64,000 bases of DNA, taken from NCBI GenBank assembly GCA_022828595.1, contig JAKGHH010000004.1, positions 79,140,270 to 79,204,269 on the forward strand, written 5' to 3'. A model generated the notes under the pieces. It was not told the DNA's origin. It did not search any database and saw only the letters and a list, made by a program, of their open reading frames with translations. The position numbers and the translations under genes were made by a program. Of the stretch, positions 1-11,290 are shown piece by piece. The DNA is from Nelumbo lutea (Eukaryota; Streptophyta; Magnoliopsida; Proteales; Nelumbonaceae). The first letter of the stretch is position 1, and each line of letters starts with the position of its first letter.

Positions 1-36
1 GGTTCGATCACTGATTCGTTTTTAAAAACCATGTGA
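1..36. repeat. 3' end of a dispersed repeat family ending in GTTTTTAAAAACC
   Basis: The first bases end in a gtttttaaaaaccatgtg motif that matches the right end of the repeat at 63124-63388. Other copies lie at 18122-18373, 18633-19008, 50896-51174 and 51617-52251. Only the terminus is inside the window. Confidence 0.55.
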
Positions 37-200
37 ATGGCTGCATTATATGGGGTACAAAAAGCAAAAGAAGTGAACTTGTAGAGAATAATCATCGAAA
101 GGGACTCTCATATGGTGGTTGGTTAGTTAAAAAATAAGAAAAAAGCAGTTTGGACACACAGAGGTAATCAAGCAGATTGACTAGCTAACAAGGAAGATGA
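37..200 (+). pseudogene. decayed RNase H-like (LINE or host RVT_3 type) fragment
   Basis: The plus frame from the ATG at 37 reads A-A-L-Y-G-V-Q-K-A, then I-I-I-E-R-D-S, then H-R-G-N-Q-A-D and L-A-N-K. This order matches the end of plant RVT_3 RNase H domains, which have an alanine-rich helix, a (E/S)-S-D-S strand and an H-x-x-R-x-x-N-x-x-A-D-x-L-A C-terminus. At least three in-frame stops interrupt it, so it is dead. Assignment to a LINE rather than to a free-standing RNase H family is inference. Confidence 0.5.
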
Positions 201-772
201 AGGTTAGAACTTAATGGAATTTAAACTACGTTTGAAATATCCAACACAATACAAAATCCTTGAACAAGTTCTAGGTATCAGAGTCCACTAGTCCACTACA
301 GCCCTATACCTCACTTTGAATTGGCACTTTTCCCAAGACTAGGGATTTCAAATATATCTTTTGCTTAAAAACTACCAAGAGAAAATAGTTACTTTTAACA
401 TGAAAATATGGCTTTCAAGCTATTGGTCTAGTAGATAGCCGGTTTGAGCTTTTCGGGTTGTTTTCGGCCCCAAATCATATTGCCTAGCAGAATTCCTGAG
501 TCATTTATAATTCATCTCCAAAGAACTTGACTAGAACAACAGTGTTCAATTGACTGTTTTGACACCTGGTAACTAACAATACATGAATAGTCAATAAATG
601 TTAAGAATAATGAATTTTGAGCCATGTGCAATGTTAAAGTCTAGTATTCAAGTAATAGAGCCTTGGAATATTTGTGTTGGCCACCATCTTAAGATGAAAG
701 AAGCCTTCAAGCCTCCATCCTTAACCTACTCCATCTCTAGTGCTCAAAAGACAAAGGGGTATTGTTTACTTA
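201..772. other. no gene recognised
   Basis: I see no splice-consistent exon or TE domain here. The only long open frame (598-942) has no family resemblance and runs into the PIF-like element. Confidence 0.5.
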
Positions 773-2178
773 GGCTTTGTTTGGTTTGTGGGATGGGGAT
801 GAGAAAAAAGAAATATTCCAAAAATATTCCTTTTCCCTTGTTTGTTTTAAGAGAAATAGGGGGATGGGATGAAAAAAATGTGGGATGCGGGATCCCAAAA
901 TCGTGTAATCGGGACCTCACCAAAATAGTGCAGCCCCAGTGAGAAAACTTTGTTGAAAATATATTACAGGTTTGGTTAGAGTAGAGAGCCTCAAGAGACT
1001 CTTATTCTTCGACCTCTACCCATCCCAACAGTTGGATTGCTGACAATTTCTTTGGCCATTTCGTTCAAAGGTAAGACTAGATCCATCTTCTACTTCCTTT
1101 GCTCATCTGCTATTTTGTTTTTTGGCTCATTCTTCTTTCTTCCCCATCTCTTTTACTTCCCCCTCAATGGTTGGAGATCCAGTTGTTTCCTTTGATGTCA
1201 CCGGCGAAGGTTTGGCTAGAGTGAAACTCCATTCTCTCTCTTTTCCATTTTCTCCATGGTTTTCCTTGTCACAACTCACAAGAAGAATTGAAATGAAGAT
1301 TTGAATTGAAGTGAGAAGCACAACATCAGAAAACAAGAGAGGACGAATACACAGGAGAGATGGTTTTTAATAGTCTTATTGTGGTGGTTGTACCAAACCT
1401 CTTAGTGAATGTGTGCCAATACATTGCTTGCAATCCGAAGATATTGAGCAGCCAACAAGTATTGGAGTTTATGTGTCTTTTATAGTTGCAGCAATTAGGT
1501 TGTCTAGTTTTCTGCTTGTGGACTTTCTTCTGCTTCCCTCCACCGATTTGTGCTACAATTACTCATTTGATGACTCCGATTCCGCTTCTAGTTATGATTA
1601 TGAGATCGGTGATTCGCATTCCGACCTCTCTGTATTGTATCTCTTTCTTGTTTATTGTTTTCATTTTGATATAAACCTAATGTTATCATGATGTGTAATT
1701 TGAAAGAGAGAAATAACGTATTGGTTCTTGCTCAGGAAAAAAAAAGGGAGAGAGAGTTAATGAATTGAGCTTTATTGCTTGATCTGTGTATAAAGTTATT
1801 CGTTTTGCTATGTTTGTTTTATTGTTTGACTTGCTTTTCCCCATGACATGATGAACATTGAATCGAATATCCATCTGGCTTGCTATTTGGGTGTTTCGAA
1901 TGATGCCAATTATTCTTTAGATTCCGATATGGTTTTGGTCATGACTAGCTTTTGTTTGGATAACAATGCATCAGAAATTCAGAATGCACCAAACGCGGTG
2001 TTTTCTTCCTTCTCCCCTCTATCTTCCTTAGTTAGACTTGTTTTCTTCCCACAAAACAAACATGGAAAAAGGATTTTTTCCACCATTGTATACCAAACAA
2101 TAAAAAGTGAAAATTTCACACTTTCTCATCCCATCATTTCCCATCCCACCCAAATCTTCTCACAAACCAAATAAAGCC
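773..2178. mobile_element. PIF/Harbinger-like non-autonomous element
   Basis: The left end GGCTTTGTTTGGTTTGTG is matched by the reverse complement of the right end (GGCTTTATTTGGTTTGTG, one mismatch). A less perfect GGGATGGG/GATGAGAAA similarity continues inward on both sides. The ends are flanked by TTA at 770-772 and 2179-2181, the 3-bp target duplication typical of PIF/Harbinger elements. No transposase frame is visible in the 1.4 kb between, so it is probably a deletion derivative or large MITE. Confidence 0.65.
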
Positions 2179-2181
2179 TTA

Positions 2182-2595
2182 AGGTTTGACCATGGCCATA
2201 AGGAGAGAGAACTGTTATATATCAAATATCAAGAGGCAGCTCACCCCCTCCTACTTTTTTCTGTTTGCATATCAAGTTTCAATTTAAGGCATGAGAATCA
2301 CCACCACTTAATTAACCCTGGTGACACAAGTTCTTTATTTAAGTATAAAGGGCACAATCTTCAAAAATTTAATAAATAAACAAAATGGCTCTAACAAGAT
2401 TGAAACCATTGAGTTTAACTACAAATTAGCAGCTTTTGTTCTAGAGAATTCAACATATAAAGTAATAATTAATAAATAAGTGCATAAAATAAACTGCTGA
2501 ATGTAGTAGACAAATGACTGCATTTATAGGACCATAGAGGCAATCCAAATTGATAACAAAGTGAGAGAAAGTAGACTAAGATGGCTTAGGCATGT
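2182..2595. other. no gene recognised
   Basis: AT-rich sequence between the PIF-like element and the copia remnant. It may belong to the intron or 3' flank of the minus-strand coiled-coil gene. Confidence 0.4.
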
Positions 2596-3150
2596 TCATA
2601 GAAAACCACCTATTGTATCATTAAGAAGAGATCTGTTACACCAAACCAGAATCAAGCAAGTTCGAATGGCACAAAAATGAAGCACACAGATATTGAAAAG
2701 AGAAGGAAAAAGGAGAGGAGAACAAAAAACGCATGCAGATTTACATGGTTCAGAAAGCCCTACAATCAATATAGGACCAATAAACAAAGCAGCCTGGTCC
2801 ATATCCTTCACTACCACCACAGACCTCATTGAAGATTCCTATTCGGGTTCTTCCCCAAAACATCTGGTCGGATCATTGAGCATGTTGTAGATTAAAATTC
2901 AAGGCACAAACTCAAAAAATCTCCACCTTGGCTTGAATTCTATCAAGCCACACAATAAAAGTAGACTCTCTCCACCTTCTCTACATAAGCCCCCAATAGG
3001 CATATCTCGAGTGTTGCATACACCAATCAAATCCAAGCAACACTTGAACTTAGCCATAAGAAGAGGCTTTGTCAATATATCAATCGGGTTATTTGCAATA
3101 CCAATCCAAGCAACACTTACTCTGTTATTTTGTGCGTTCAAATCAGTGTT
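2596..3150 (-). pseudogene. Ty1-copia remnant: end of RNase H plus start of a 3' LTR
   Basis: On the minus strand, 2899-3141 reads N-N-P-I-D-I-L-T-K-P-L followed by K-F-x-x-C-L-D-L-I-G-V, the standard C-terminus of copia RNase H. It is followed by a purine-rich aggtggagatt tract and a sequence resembling the start of a copia LTR (gagtttgtgccttgaatttt). The rest of pol and the partner LTR are missing. It is a decayed fragment of a family different from the element at 6329-11659. Confidence 0.65.
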
Positions 3151-3294
3151 TCTAGGTTTTTCACAACATAGTTAATCTGTTAACATCCCTTAGTTGCAAC
3201 GCTTCTCTTCACCAAAGCATAACACAAAACATGATAGAAAACAGAACGAAAATTAGCAATAGATTTGAAGGGAATGCAGGAACTCAGACAACTA

Positions 3295-3635
3295 GGCTGC
3301 ATTTAGAATCAGTGTAAAACGTCATCGGTGTAAAGTACACCAATGACATTTTACACTGAACTGTGAAAGTAACCGCTGCTTTTTGAAAAATGCGATGGGT
3401 GAAGAGTGTAAAGTTTTACATCGATTAAATCGACGTAGTATTTACATCAATAATCAATGTAAACCTTTATGTTTGATAGGTTTTACATCGACTATCAACG
3501 TAAAACTCCACTCCTTCCAAACATACGCAAAACTGAATCAGAGTGGAGTTTTACGTCGATCATGATTACACTCTCCGTCCAAATGCGGACAAAATCAAAC
3601 CGGTGTAAACTTTTACACTGATTCCAAACGCAGCC
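3295..3635. mobile_element. 341-bp MITE with 25-bp terminal inverted repeats
   Basis: The left end GGCTGCATTTAGAATCAGTG and the right end (reverse complement GGCTGCGTTTGGAATCAGTG) agree except for two bases, and the match continues through TAAAA. The flanks are CTA on the left and TTA on the right, compatible with a mutated PIF-type TTA duplication. The interior is built from repeated, alternately inverted TTTTACATCGA / TCGACGTAAAA blocks, so a transcript could fold into several hairpins. There is no coding capacity. Confidence 0.8.
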
Positions 3636-3971
3636 TTAGCAATGTTAGCAATAGATGTTATGAACAACAAATTACTCTGTTGATAAATCCTTTTAAAGCA
3701 AAGAAGTCTAAATAATACATGCATGTTTTGTATTATAAGAGGAAATATTGCATAACCACCAGATAAGCATCCTAATCAAATGAAAAGAAATAACCTACTT
3801 AGAAGATAATTAATTAATACAAGCCCTAAGTCAGAAGATTACAAGAGCATCTGGAAAAGCCAAAAGAGGCATCGCGGCACAAAATAACCTCACAAGAAAA
3901 CCAGTAATGCAAATCCAAGACAATTAGAAAAACAGAAGAAGGAAAAGGGAAGAAACACTCATAACACTCAC

Positions 3972-4254
3972 ATCGCGGTAGATTTTAACTTGGGTATCTA
4001 ATTTGGACCTCCAGTTCTGCAAGTCCTGTAATGCGCGCAAGAAAAAAAAGTAGTCAGTAAGGGAGAGAAAGGCTTCTGTAAAAGGGGAAAAAAGGCCGTC
4101 GCGAATCACCTGTTTTAACCCTTGAATTCTGCTAAGCAGCTCCGATCTAGATTCGTTTAATTCCTGCAAATGACGGTCAGGGCATTGGAGCACTTTAGTG
4201 AGAGTGATACTGATTATGAGATAGATAGATAGATAGATAGATAGATAGGTAGGT

Positions 4255-4301
<47 letters not shown>

Positions 4302-4644
4302 AAAGAGTCCAACTCACAGAGATCTTTGAGCCAATGGGAGTCATGTTTTCTTTTTTCTGAACATATACACGAAGAATAGGATAGTCAATGTTAGGCCAAG
4401 TAGCAAAAATTCATATTTGGAAGAAGATCGAGAAGCTCCTTCATTTAGAAGGTTGAAACAAAGATTTGCACCATAAAAAAAAGGTTAACAATGGGAATAA
4501 ACGGAAAAATTCCAGAAGGGGATGTATTCCAGGAACAAAAGAAAGAAATTACGGAATTAACAACTATTGTACGGAGAATGTTACCGAAGTCAGAGGAGAA
4601 ACAGTCGGACACACTGCAAGTGAAGCCGGCTCAGAATTCGCCAT
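3972..4644 (-). CDS. conserved plant coiled-coil protein of unknown function, first four exons (3' part off the left edge)
   Basis: Exons, in transcript order: 4585-4644, 4318-4356, 4110-4163 and 3972-4025 (minus strand). They encode 20, 13, 18 and 18 codons, and every intron is phase 0 with GT donors and AG acceptors. The ATG at 4642-4644 opens M-A-N-S-E-P-A-S. Exon 2 gives K-K-E-N-M-T-P-I-G-S-K-I-S. Exons 3 and 4 give heptad-like helices (E-L-N-E-S-R-S-E-L-L-S-R-I-Q-G-L-K-Q, then D-L-Q-N-W-R-S-K-L-D). I recognise this as the start of a small, widely conserved plant coiled-coil protein but know no established function. The next exon is not found in 1-3971, so intron 4 would exceed 3.9 kb and hold the MITE, the copia remnant and perhaps the PIF-like element. 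Alternatively the gene is truncated. The exons themselves are well supported; the name is not. Confidence 0.75.
4217..4300. repeat. compound microsatellite (GATA)n-(GGTA)n-(GA)n inside intron 2
   Basis: About seven GATA units are followed by GGTA units and then about 22 GA units. It occupies more than half of the 154-bp intron between exons 2 and 3 of the coiled-coil gene and lies only 17 bp from the exon 2 donor. On the transcript it is a CU/AUCU-rich tract. Confidence 0.9.
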
Positions 4645-6323
4645 TAGAGCTCAAATCGGTCGATATGCCGATGATCTATCGAAATGGACTGGGTTTAGGA
4701 TCAAGTATTTTGGAGCGTTATCACAGATTGATCCTGTAAGTTGCACACCCTCAGGTTCAGGAAGCTAAACCTCAAATGAGGTAGGAGACAGAGAATACAA
4801 GAAAGAAGCGGGCGAAGACTTCGAGAGGGAGTTCAGCTCAGTTGGGAACTTGGGGTTTGTTGATTCGTTCACGTTTCAAATTGAGCTTTTCAGATTTCGG
4901 TAGCCTACCTTTCCAGCATCATACAATTATTATTTAAATTTTTGGGATAAATAGACTGTACTGACATCATAAAGCGGAGCTAGAATTTCTAATAATGGAC
5001 TGAACAGTTAAAACTCCTTAGGAATAGAAGAATAGAAAAGAAACATTTGTTGGACCGTTTGAGTTGGATTTGAGCGGGCGAATTGATTAATTGCATTGAA
5101 ATCTGGATTTCGATTCGAAATCCTCAGGGGCCCACAACCGGACCCACCTCGGGAGTGCGATTTATGGACCGTGAGGGGTAGGGCCCGGCCCATTGGGGGA
5201 TCTTTTTCAGCTTTTTGTCCATACATTCTATGAATAGCAGAATAGGATAATACAGCATGCATAGTTTCGTGAGTTCGTCATTGGAGGATTGAATTGGGCT
5301 GGGCCTGGGCTGCAGCGTCGCATGCAGTGGCGTCAAGTGTGAACAGTTTGGGTACGGGTAGGATACATGGATATCCAGGCCCAGATCAGAGGAATCCGGA
5401 AACCGGAATGCGGCGCTGTGTATATTATGATTCATCGGCCAATAACAACAAACACTTGCATATTTGCACCCAAGAATACTTGGACTAAAACTCCGGTTCA
5501 CTAAGGCTGTATTTTTGTTAACAACCTTTCATCAATTTTCTGTTTATCCTTCTTTCAAACAAAACGCGGCCTAACCAATAACTGGCCATTTGAAGGATCA
5601 GAACTACGGGTGAAACGTGGGTGAACCGAACCAGTCGCACAGGTTGTTTCTGCATTTTGGACCTTGGGCTAGCCTTGGTAGAGGAACATCAGGCTTTTTC
5701 GCTTGTCACACTAAGCTTGAGCCAGGGCTTGGATTGGACCGTTGAGATCAAGGTTAGACCACTATCCCAGTAGTCCATTCTGAACCCAAGAGTCCCAAGA
5801 CAACGTGGATTTGTCAAGTTGCCTGGGTTGGGCCTCTGGTGGTCAGCTCAGGCATTATAGTGGGCTTTGACCGGAAGAACCATGTCTTCGGAATAGGATT
5901 GTGCAAGGGCTGACTGTCCCTAAACCCAGCTCAGCCTGCCCAAGTTGCAGCACCCCTACCGTAGTTGGTTAATCGGACTTATCACTAGATGGCAGGTGGG
6001 TTCCAAGTAGATGAAAGTATGCTGGCTCTAACGTATTGTTCATTTGTTGTTAATCTTTAACGGGGTAAGTTGGTCAAACTGGCAATTAATCACAATCCCC
6101 ATATTCAAATGCCGTTATATTGGGAAGTTTCCAAAGATTCTCAGTTGTTGGCCTCCTTGTTTGCAGGTAAATATGCATGGGAAAGTTGGTTAATGGGTAA
6201 CTTTAACCATTAACCAATTTTCATGTGTTCATTTGTTGTTAATCTTTTCCATTGACCAATTTTCATGTGTTCCTTTTGCATTAAGCAATGGTCTTTACAG
6301 TAAAGTTATCCTTACATTCTTGG
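4645..6323. other. upstream region of the coiled-coil gene; no other gene recognised
   Basis: This holds the likely 5' UTR and promoter of the minus-strand coiled-coil gene, but I could not fix a TATA box. A 67-bp candidate mini-MITE lies at 5505-5571, with GGCTGT and GGCCGC ends flanked by TAA. An 18-bp phrase, accaattttcatgtgttc, occurs twice between 6210 and 6275. No open frame here resembles a known protein. Confidence 0.45.
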
Positions 6324-6328
6324 GTAAA

Positions 6329-6529
6329 TATAAAATCAGAGCTTTTCTGGTTTGCTATTTTTCTTATTTTCATTCATTGAAGATCTAGATATATATACAC
6401 AGTCATACATAGCCATCAAACATTGAATCTCCTAAGTTTACAGGAACTCAAACTCAAAATGGAACTCCTAATTCGATCCTAACTCAACGGAGTCTCCTAA
6501 TCCCGGAGACTCCCAATTCAATCTTAACA
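6329..6529 (-). repeat. 3' LTR of the copia element
   Basis: Aligns end to end with 11459-11659. The outer end is TATAAAATC rather than TGTAAAACC, so the canonical TG/CA terminus has mutated on this side. Confidence 0.93.
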
Positions 6530-6541
6530 CCCCCCCTCTAG

Positions 6542-7085
6542 TTGGAGCATGCAGATTGTGAATACCCAACTTGTGGAAAAAATACTCAAATTCTCTGCGA
6601 CCCAGTGTCTTTGTAAAAATGTCAGCCAGCTAAACGGTAGTCGACACATAAGCAGGACGGAAGCAACCATTTTGAATCTCATCATGAACAAAATGTCAAT
6701 CAACTTCAATATGTTTAGTACGCTCATGAAACACTGGGTTTGTTGCAATGTGCAAGGCTGCCTGACTATCACAATATAATCGCATTGGGTTCGAATGCGT
6801 CACTCCAAGAGCCAATAACAATCCCTTTAGCCATTTTAACTCACACGTGGCCATGACCATAGACCGATACTCTGCTTCCACTGAAGAACGAGCCACAGTG
6901 TGTTGTTTCTTAGTTTTCCAGGAAATTGGCGATTTCCCAAATAGAATAAACCACCCAGATAGGGAACATCGGGACAAAGGACAACTCGCCCAATCTGAAT
7001 CGCACCATGCAAATAACTGCAAGTCGCAATCTGAACGCAAGAAAAATCCTTGTCCAGGATTTCCTTTCAAGTAGCGCAGTCGCAA
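6542..7085 (-). pseudogene. copia RNase H domain
   Basis: The frame 7085-6696 contains F-A-W-C-D-S-D-W-A, S-V-E-A-E-Y-R-S-M and L-Y-C-D-S-Q-A-A-L-H-I-A, the three acidic blocks of copia RNase H, ending in H-E-R-T-K-H-I-E-V-D. The frame then shifts. The remaining C-terminus (L-A-D-I-F-T-K-like, then H-A-P-T-R-G-G-V) can be followed in other frames down to the polypurine tract. Frameshifts and a stop make it non-functional. Confidence 0.85.
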
Positions 7086-7256
7086 TGCAGCCTCCCAATG
7101 TCTTTCTTGCGGTTACTGCATGAATTGGGACAGAACATGCACATAATAAGACAACTTAGGACGAGTTGCTGAAAGATAAATAAGCTTGCCCACCAAGCGC
7201 CTGTATCGCTCAGGATCAAATAAGAGAGACCAATCTGTCAATGCCAGATTGTGATT

Positions 7257-7964
7257 CTACTCCATAGGAAAATGAGTAGGTTTTGCACCAAGTAATCCAA
7301 CTTCAGTGATAATATCTAGAGCATACTTTCGTTGAAACAGAAAAATTCTTGTTGAGTTTCGAGCAACTTCAATGCCCAAAAAATATTTCAATGGTCCCAA
7401 GTCTTTCATATGGAAGCAGTCACTCAAATATTTCTTGAAGACTTGAATTGCCATACGATCATTACCTGGCATGATAATGTCGTTCACATACACGAGGACA
7501 AGCACATGTACCCTGTCTTGACGAAAGGTGAACAGGGAGTAATCTGAACCTGATTTCTGAAACCCATATGTCTTCAAAGCTGCGGTTAATTTAGCAAACC
7601 AACATCTTGGCGCATGTTTTAAGTCATACAAAGACTTTGGCAACCGACACACCATACCTAGTTTATCTGACTGAAAACCAGAAGGCATTCGCATGTAGAC
7701 TTCCTCATGAAGGTCACCATGCAAGAATGCGTTATGTATGTCCATTTGATGAAGCTCCAAATTTCTAGCTATTGCAACTACAATAAAGGTACGGACAGTA
7801 ACCATTTTTGCAACTACGGCAAAAGTTTCATTATAATCAATTCCCTCAACCTGCTTGTTCCCAAAAATCACGAGATGGGCTTTATATCTTTCTACTGTCC
7901 CGTCGGCGTTGTACTTGATTTGATATACCCATTTGCATCCTATGGCTCGTCTTCTGAATGGCAA
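7257..7964 (-). pseudogene. copia reverse transcriptase domain with a mutated YVDD box
   Basis: A 235-codon open frame begins near G-C-K-W-V-Y-Q-I-K-Y and includes Q-M-D-I-H-N-A-F-L-H-G-D-L, L-Y-D-L-K-H-A-P-R-C-W and Y-F-L-G-I-E-V-A. It is collinear with copia RT. The catalytic box reads Y-V-N-D-I-I instead of Y-V-D-D-I-I. Replacing the first catalytic Asp with Asn should abolish polymerase activity. The frame is lost on both sides (stops at about 7256 and 7965). Confidence 0.92.
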
Positions 7965-8242
7965 AGGCTCTACAGTCCATGTCTGATTATTCTCAAGTGT
8001 TTGTATTTTTTTCTACATTACATCCCTCCATTTGTCATCCTTTACGGCCTCAGCAAAGGAAGTAGATTCAACTCCTGCAGTAATAGCTGCCAAGAAAGCA
8101 CGATGTCGACAAGAAAAACTGTTACAATTCACATAGTTATCTATGGGATAAGGACTACCTGCAGGATGTGATTGGTCGAGTGAGCTTGCAAAGGGACGCA
8201 GAGAGGGACTCAAGCATTGTGTGGTGTGAAGCACATAATCTC

Positions 8243-9806
8243 TCAACTTTGTGGACTATTGTTTTGTCGATGCCCACGTCCTAAATGAAATTCAGAGTGT
8301 TGTTGTTGCTCAACATCACTACCCCATCTGACATCAGAACTGTCTTCGGTTGCATTCTTTGTGGTGGTGTCACAAGAATGCATGGGTTCACCAGTATTTG
8401 CATTTGGGTCTACGTGGGTTTCTTCTTCTACACGGACTCCTTCTTCAGCGAATTCACCTCGCTGGGTAGTCTCCATCTCACCATTTGCTAGTCCAGGTAA
8501 ATAAGCGGATGGTACCAATGCCTCATTTGTCCCACCTATTCCATAATTAAATTGACATTGAGCTTTATTCGGCTATGCATCATCCTTGTGTGCATACGAG
8601 AATTCATGCTCTAAAAAAATAACATCTCTAGATGCAAAGAACTTGTCAGACTCTAAGTCATACAAGCTCCATTTCTTTCGAAAATGATACCCAATAAAAA
8701 GGCACCGTCTGCTCCAATTGACAAATTTATCCCCTCCATTTCCATGATTGTGCACATATGATAAGCAACCAAAAACTCACACATTATCATAAGAAGGAGA
8801 TCACCCAAATAGCATTTCATAGGGAGTCTTTCCTTTCAACAAAATGGATGGTGTCCGATTGATCAAATAACATGCGATCAAGACACATCCCCCCAAAATT
8901 CAATAGGCAAGCTAGCTTGAAAGCGCAAGGCTCGAGCAACATTGAGTACGTGGCGGTGCTTACGTTCAACCCTCCTGTTTTATTGAGAGGTCCCGACATA
9001 AGTGGTTTGATGAATAATACCACTTTCAATAAAATAACTACCCAAGCAGACAAACCCAATCCCATTATTAGTACGGATCACCTTTACAGGTTTGTTAGAT
9101 TGCCTTTGAACCATAACAAAGAAATTTCGAAGACTCGTCCCACTTCCGTCTTGTCAACCAGAAGATAGATCCAAACGCCTCTAGAAAAATCGTCTACTAT
9201 GGTCAAGAAATAATGAGCACCACAAGAGGCTATAGTTCTATACGGGCCTCATAAATCACAATGATTTAACTCAAAAATATTGGATGTTTTATTATTACTA
9301 GAAACAAATTCTTCTCGACATTGTTTAGCTCAGAAGCATGCATCACAACCCTTAATACTATCATCATTATTGTTCTTAGTGCTAATAAAAGGCAGCAACT
9401 TAACAACTCTATGAGAAGGATGCCCTAACTTTTGATGCCAAATATCCCACGTTCTGCTCTCTATAGTCTTCATTGCTCTTGTTGATGTAATGCTCCAAAA
9501 ATAATAGAGTTCCTCTCTCTGTTCACCGGCTCCAATCAGCATCCTCGTAGTGCGGTCCTGTATCACACTGAATTTATTAGTGAACTGGACAACACAATTC
9601 GATTCTTTAATCAATTGCGAGATAGAAAGTGAATTGCAATTCAAACTAGGCACATATAAGACACTAGTTAGTTTTAGATGATCGTCCAGTGCAATTGTGC
9701 CTTCTTTCTCAACTATTGTCGCTTTCCCGTCTAGTAGCCCGACAGAACACGGAATGACATTCTTTATGTCTCTCATTGACTCGAGGCCCCTGTGTCTATT
9801 ATCCAT
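8243..9806 (-). pseudogene. copia protease end, GAG-pre-integrase, integrase and linker, broken
   Basis: The frame 9806-9330 carries the protease tail (L-Y-V-P-S-L-N-C-N-S-L-S-I-S-Q-L) and the zinc-type pre-integrase H-Q-K-L-G-H-P-S-H-R, ending near C-D-A-C-F. The integrase core (about 9310-8780) is split between frames. 8755-8573 keeps the integrase C-terminal signature R-C-L-F-I-G-Y followed by W-S-L-Y-D-L-E-S and F-x-S-R-D-V-I-F. The frame 8518-8243 is acidic linker. Multiple stops and shifts make it inactive. Confidence 0.8.
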
Positions 9807-10042
9807 TCTAATAGTTTTTGCTTACCACTTAGTCATTGACTCCCCTCTTTCTATGTGTTCAAAAGGTTGAGTAATTTGTCTCACTGCTCACTACTTAGTC
9901 CATTTATCCCAGCCTTGGCTGCATCAATTGATTCTCCTTGAGACGCATTGCCTTGCACAGAGACTTTGGCTGTATTGGCCTTGACTTGGCCACCACGTCC
10001 TTTTCCGCCTACCCCTGCTCCTTGTTTCTGTCCACCACATCC

Positions 10043-10935
10043 TCAGCCTATTCCACGGGCATTATTCTTCGATCGATCGCCCCACCATTCAGGGTAGCCG
10101 ATCAGTTGGAAACAAGACTCTGTATCGTGGCCTGCCTTGTTGTAGTGAGTACATACTACGTTCTTGTCTCTGCCTTCGCTTTGCCTCTTCCCTGCGTGGG
10201 CTGCGAAGGCCACAGCTTCAGTCTTCTCTTCTTTTGCTCTAGTCATGGTTTGAACTTTCTCCACTTGAATTACTATAGCATAGGCCCGATTCAAACTTGG
10301 CAAGGGTTTTGTACTCAGTATATGCGCACACACACCTCCATAGACCGTGTCATCTAGCCCCATCAAAAATTGATGAAGTTTCTCTTCATTTCGCTTCTTA
10401 TCCCATGCCTTACTTATGTTGCAGCTGCACTTTCCACATTGACAAGTGGGATATTGCTCATAATCTCCCAATTCCTCCCAAATCATCTTGAGTTTGCCAT
10501 AGTAATTCAGAATTATCATTCCTCTTTGTTTGCAATTTGCCAAATCAGATTTGAGTTGTTGAACACGTGGTCCATTACCGACAGAGAATCGCTCCTTTAT
10601 GTCCTCCGAGAGTGTCTACGCAATCTCAGTGTACGTTATGGTTGAACGTAAATTAGGTTCAATCGTATTTAGAATCCATGACATAAGCATGGAATTCACC
10701 ACCCACCAATCTTCGAATTCCACCGAATCGCCCGGAGGTTGCTTCACCGATCCATCGATGAAGCCAAATTTTTTCTTGGCTCACAGTGCCATTCTTATTG
10801 CTCAAGCCCATTCATCATAGTTGTTGCCTCTAAGCCGGACCTTTGTGATAATGCTGCCTGGATTGTCATTGGTTGATAGAAGGTAGGGCGAGATCACATT
10901 CCCTGTCAATGACCACTGCTTTGTTCTTTTTCTCT
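10043..10935 (-). pseudogene. copia gag polyprotein, broken
   Basis: The open frame 10543-10043 has the UBN2-type helices (Y-Y-G-K-L-K-M-I-W-E-E-L), F-L-M-G-L-D-D and a zinc knuckle near its C-terminus. The knuckle reads C-T-H-Y-N-K-A-G-H-D-T-E-S-C, so the second Cys of CCHC is Tyr. Upstream residues (W-I-L-N-T-I-E-P-N-L-R) continue to about 10935 but with in-frame stops. Confidence 0.82.
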
Positions 10936-11109
10936 GTTTTCGGCTATCAATGGGCTTTAGTTCTTAAAAAACTGTTCTTCAGATTTGGGATTGCACTGAC
11001 CGAACTCGCGAGTCAGTCCTTATAAAAACTGCTCGTCGGATTTGGGATTGCAACCGAACTCGCAAGTCATCCGCAATCAACCTCTTATGAAGCTTTTGCT
11101 CCAAAAAGA

Positions 11110-11290
11110 AGGCGATCGCTGGTAATGGATCGCTACTGCTGGTAAGAGATCGCCCACTAGTAATAGATCGCCGCCACCGGAACGAAACATGACCACTGGT
11201 AACAGATCGCCACCGCTGGTACGGTTCCCGCCTCTCAGTGTTCGCATTGTTGGTAACAGATCACCGATAATAGATCGCCGCTTCCACTGC
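11110..11290. repeat. degenerate tandem motif in the copia 5' leader
   Basis: About seven imperfect copies of GGTAAyAGATCGCC-like blocks lie between the primer site and gag. The spacing is irregular (roughly 20-40 bp), so this is diffuse repetition rather than a clean minisatellite. Confidence 0.6.
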
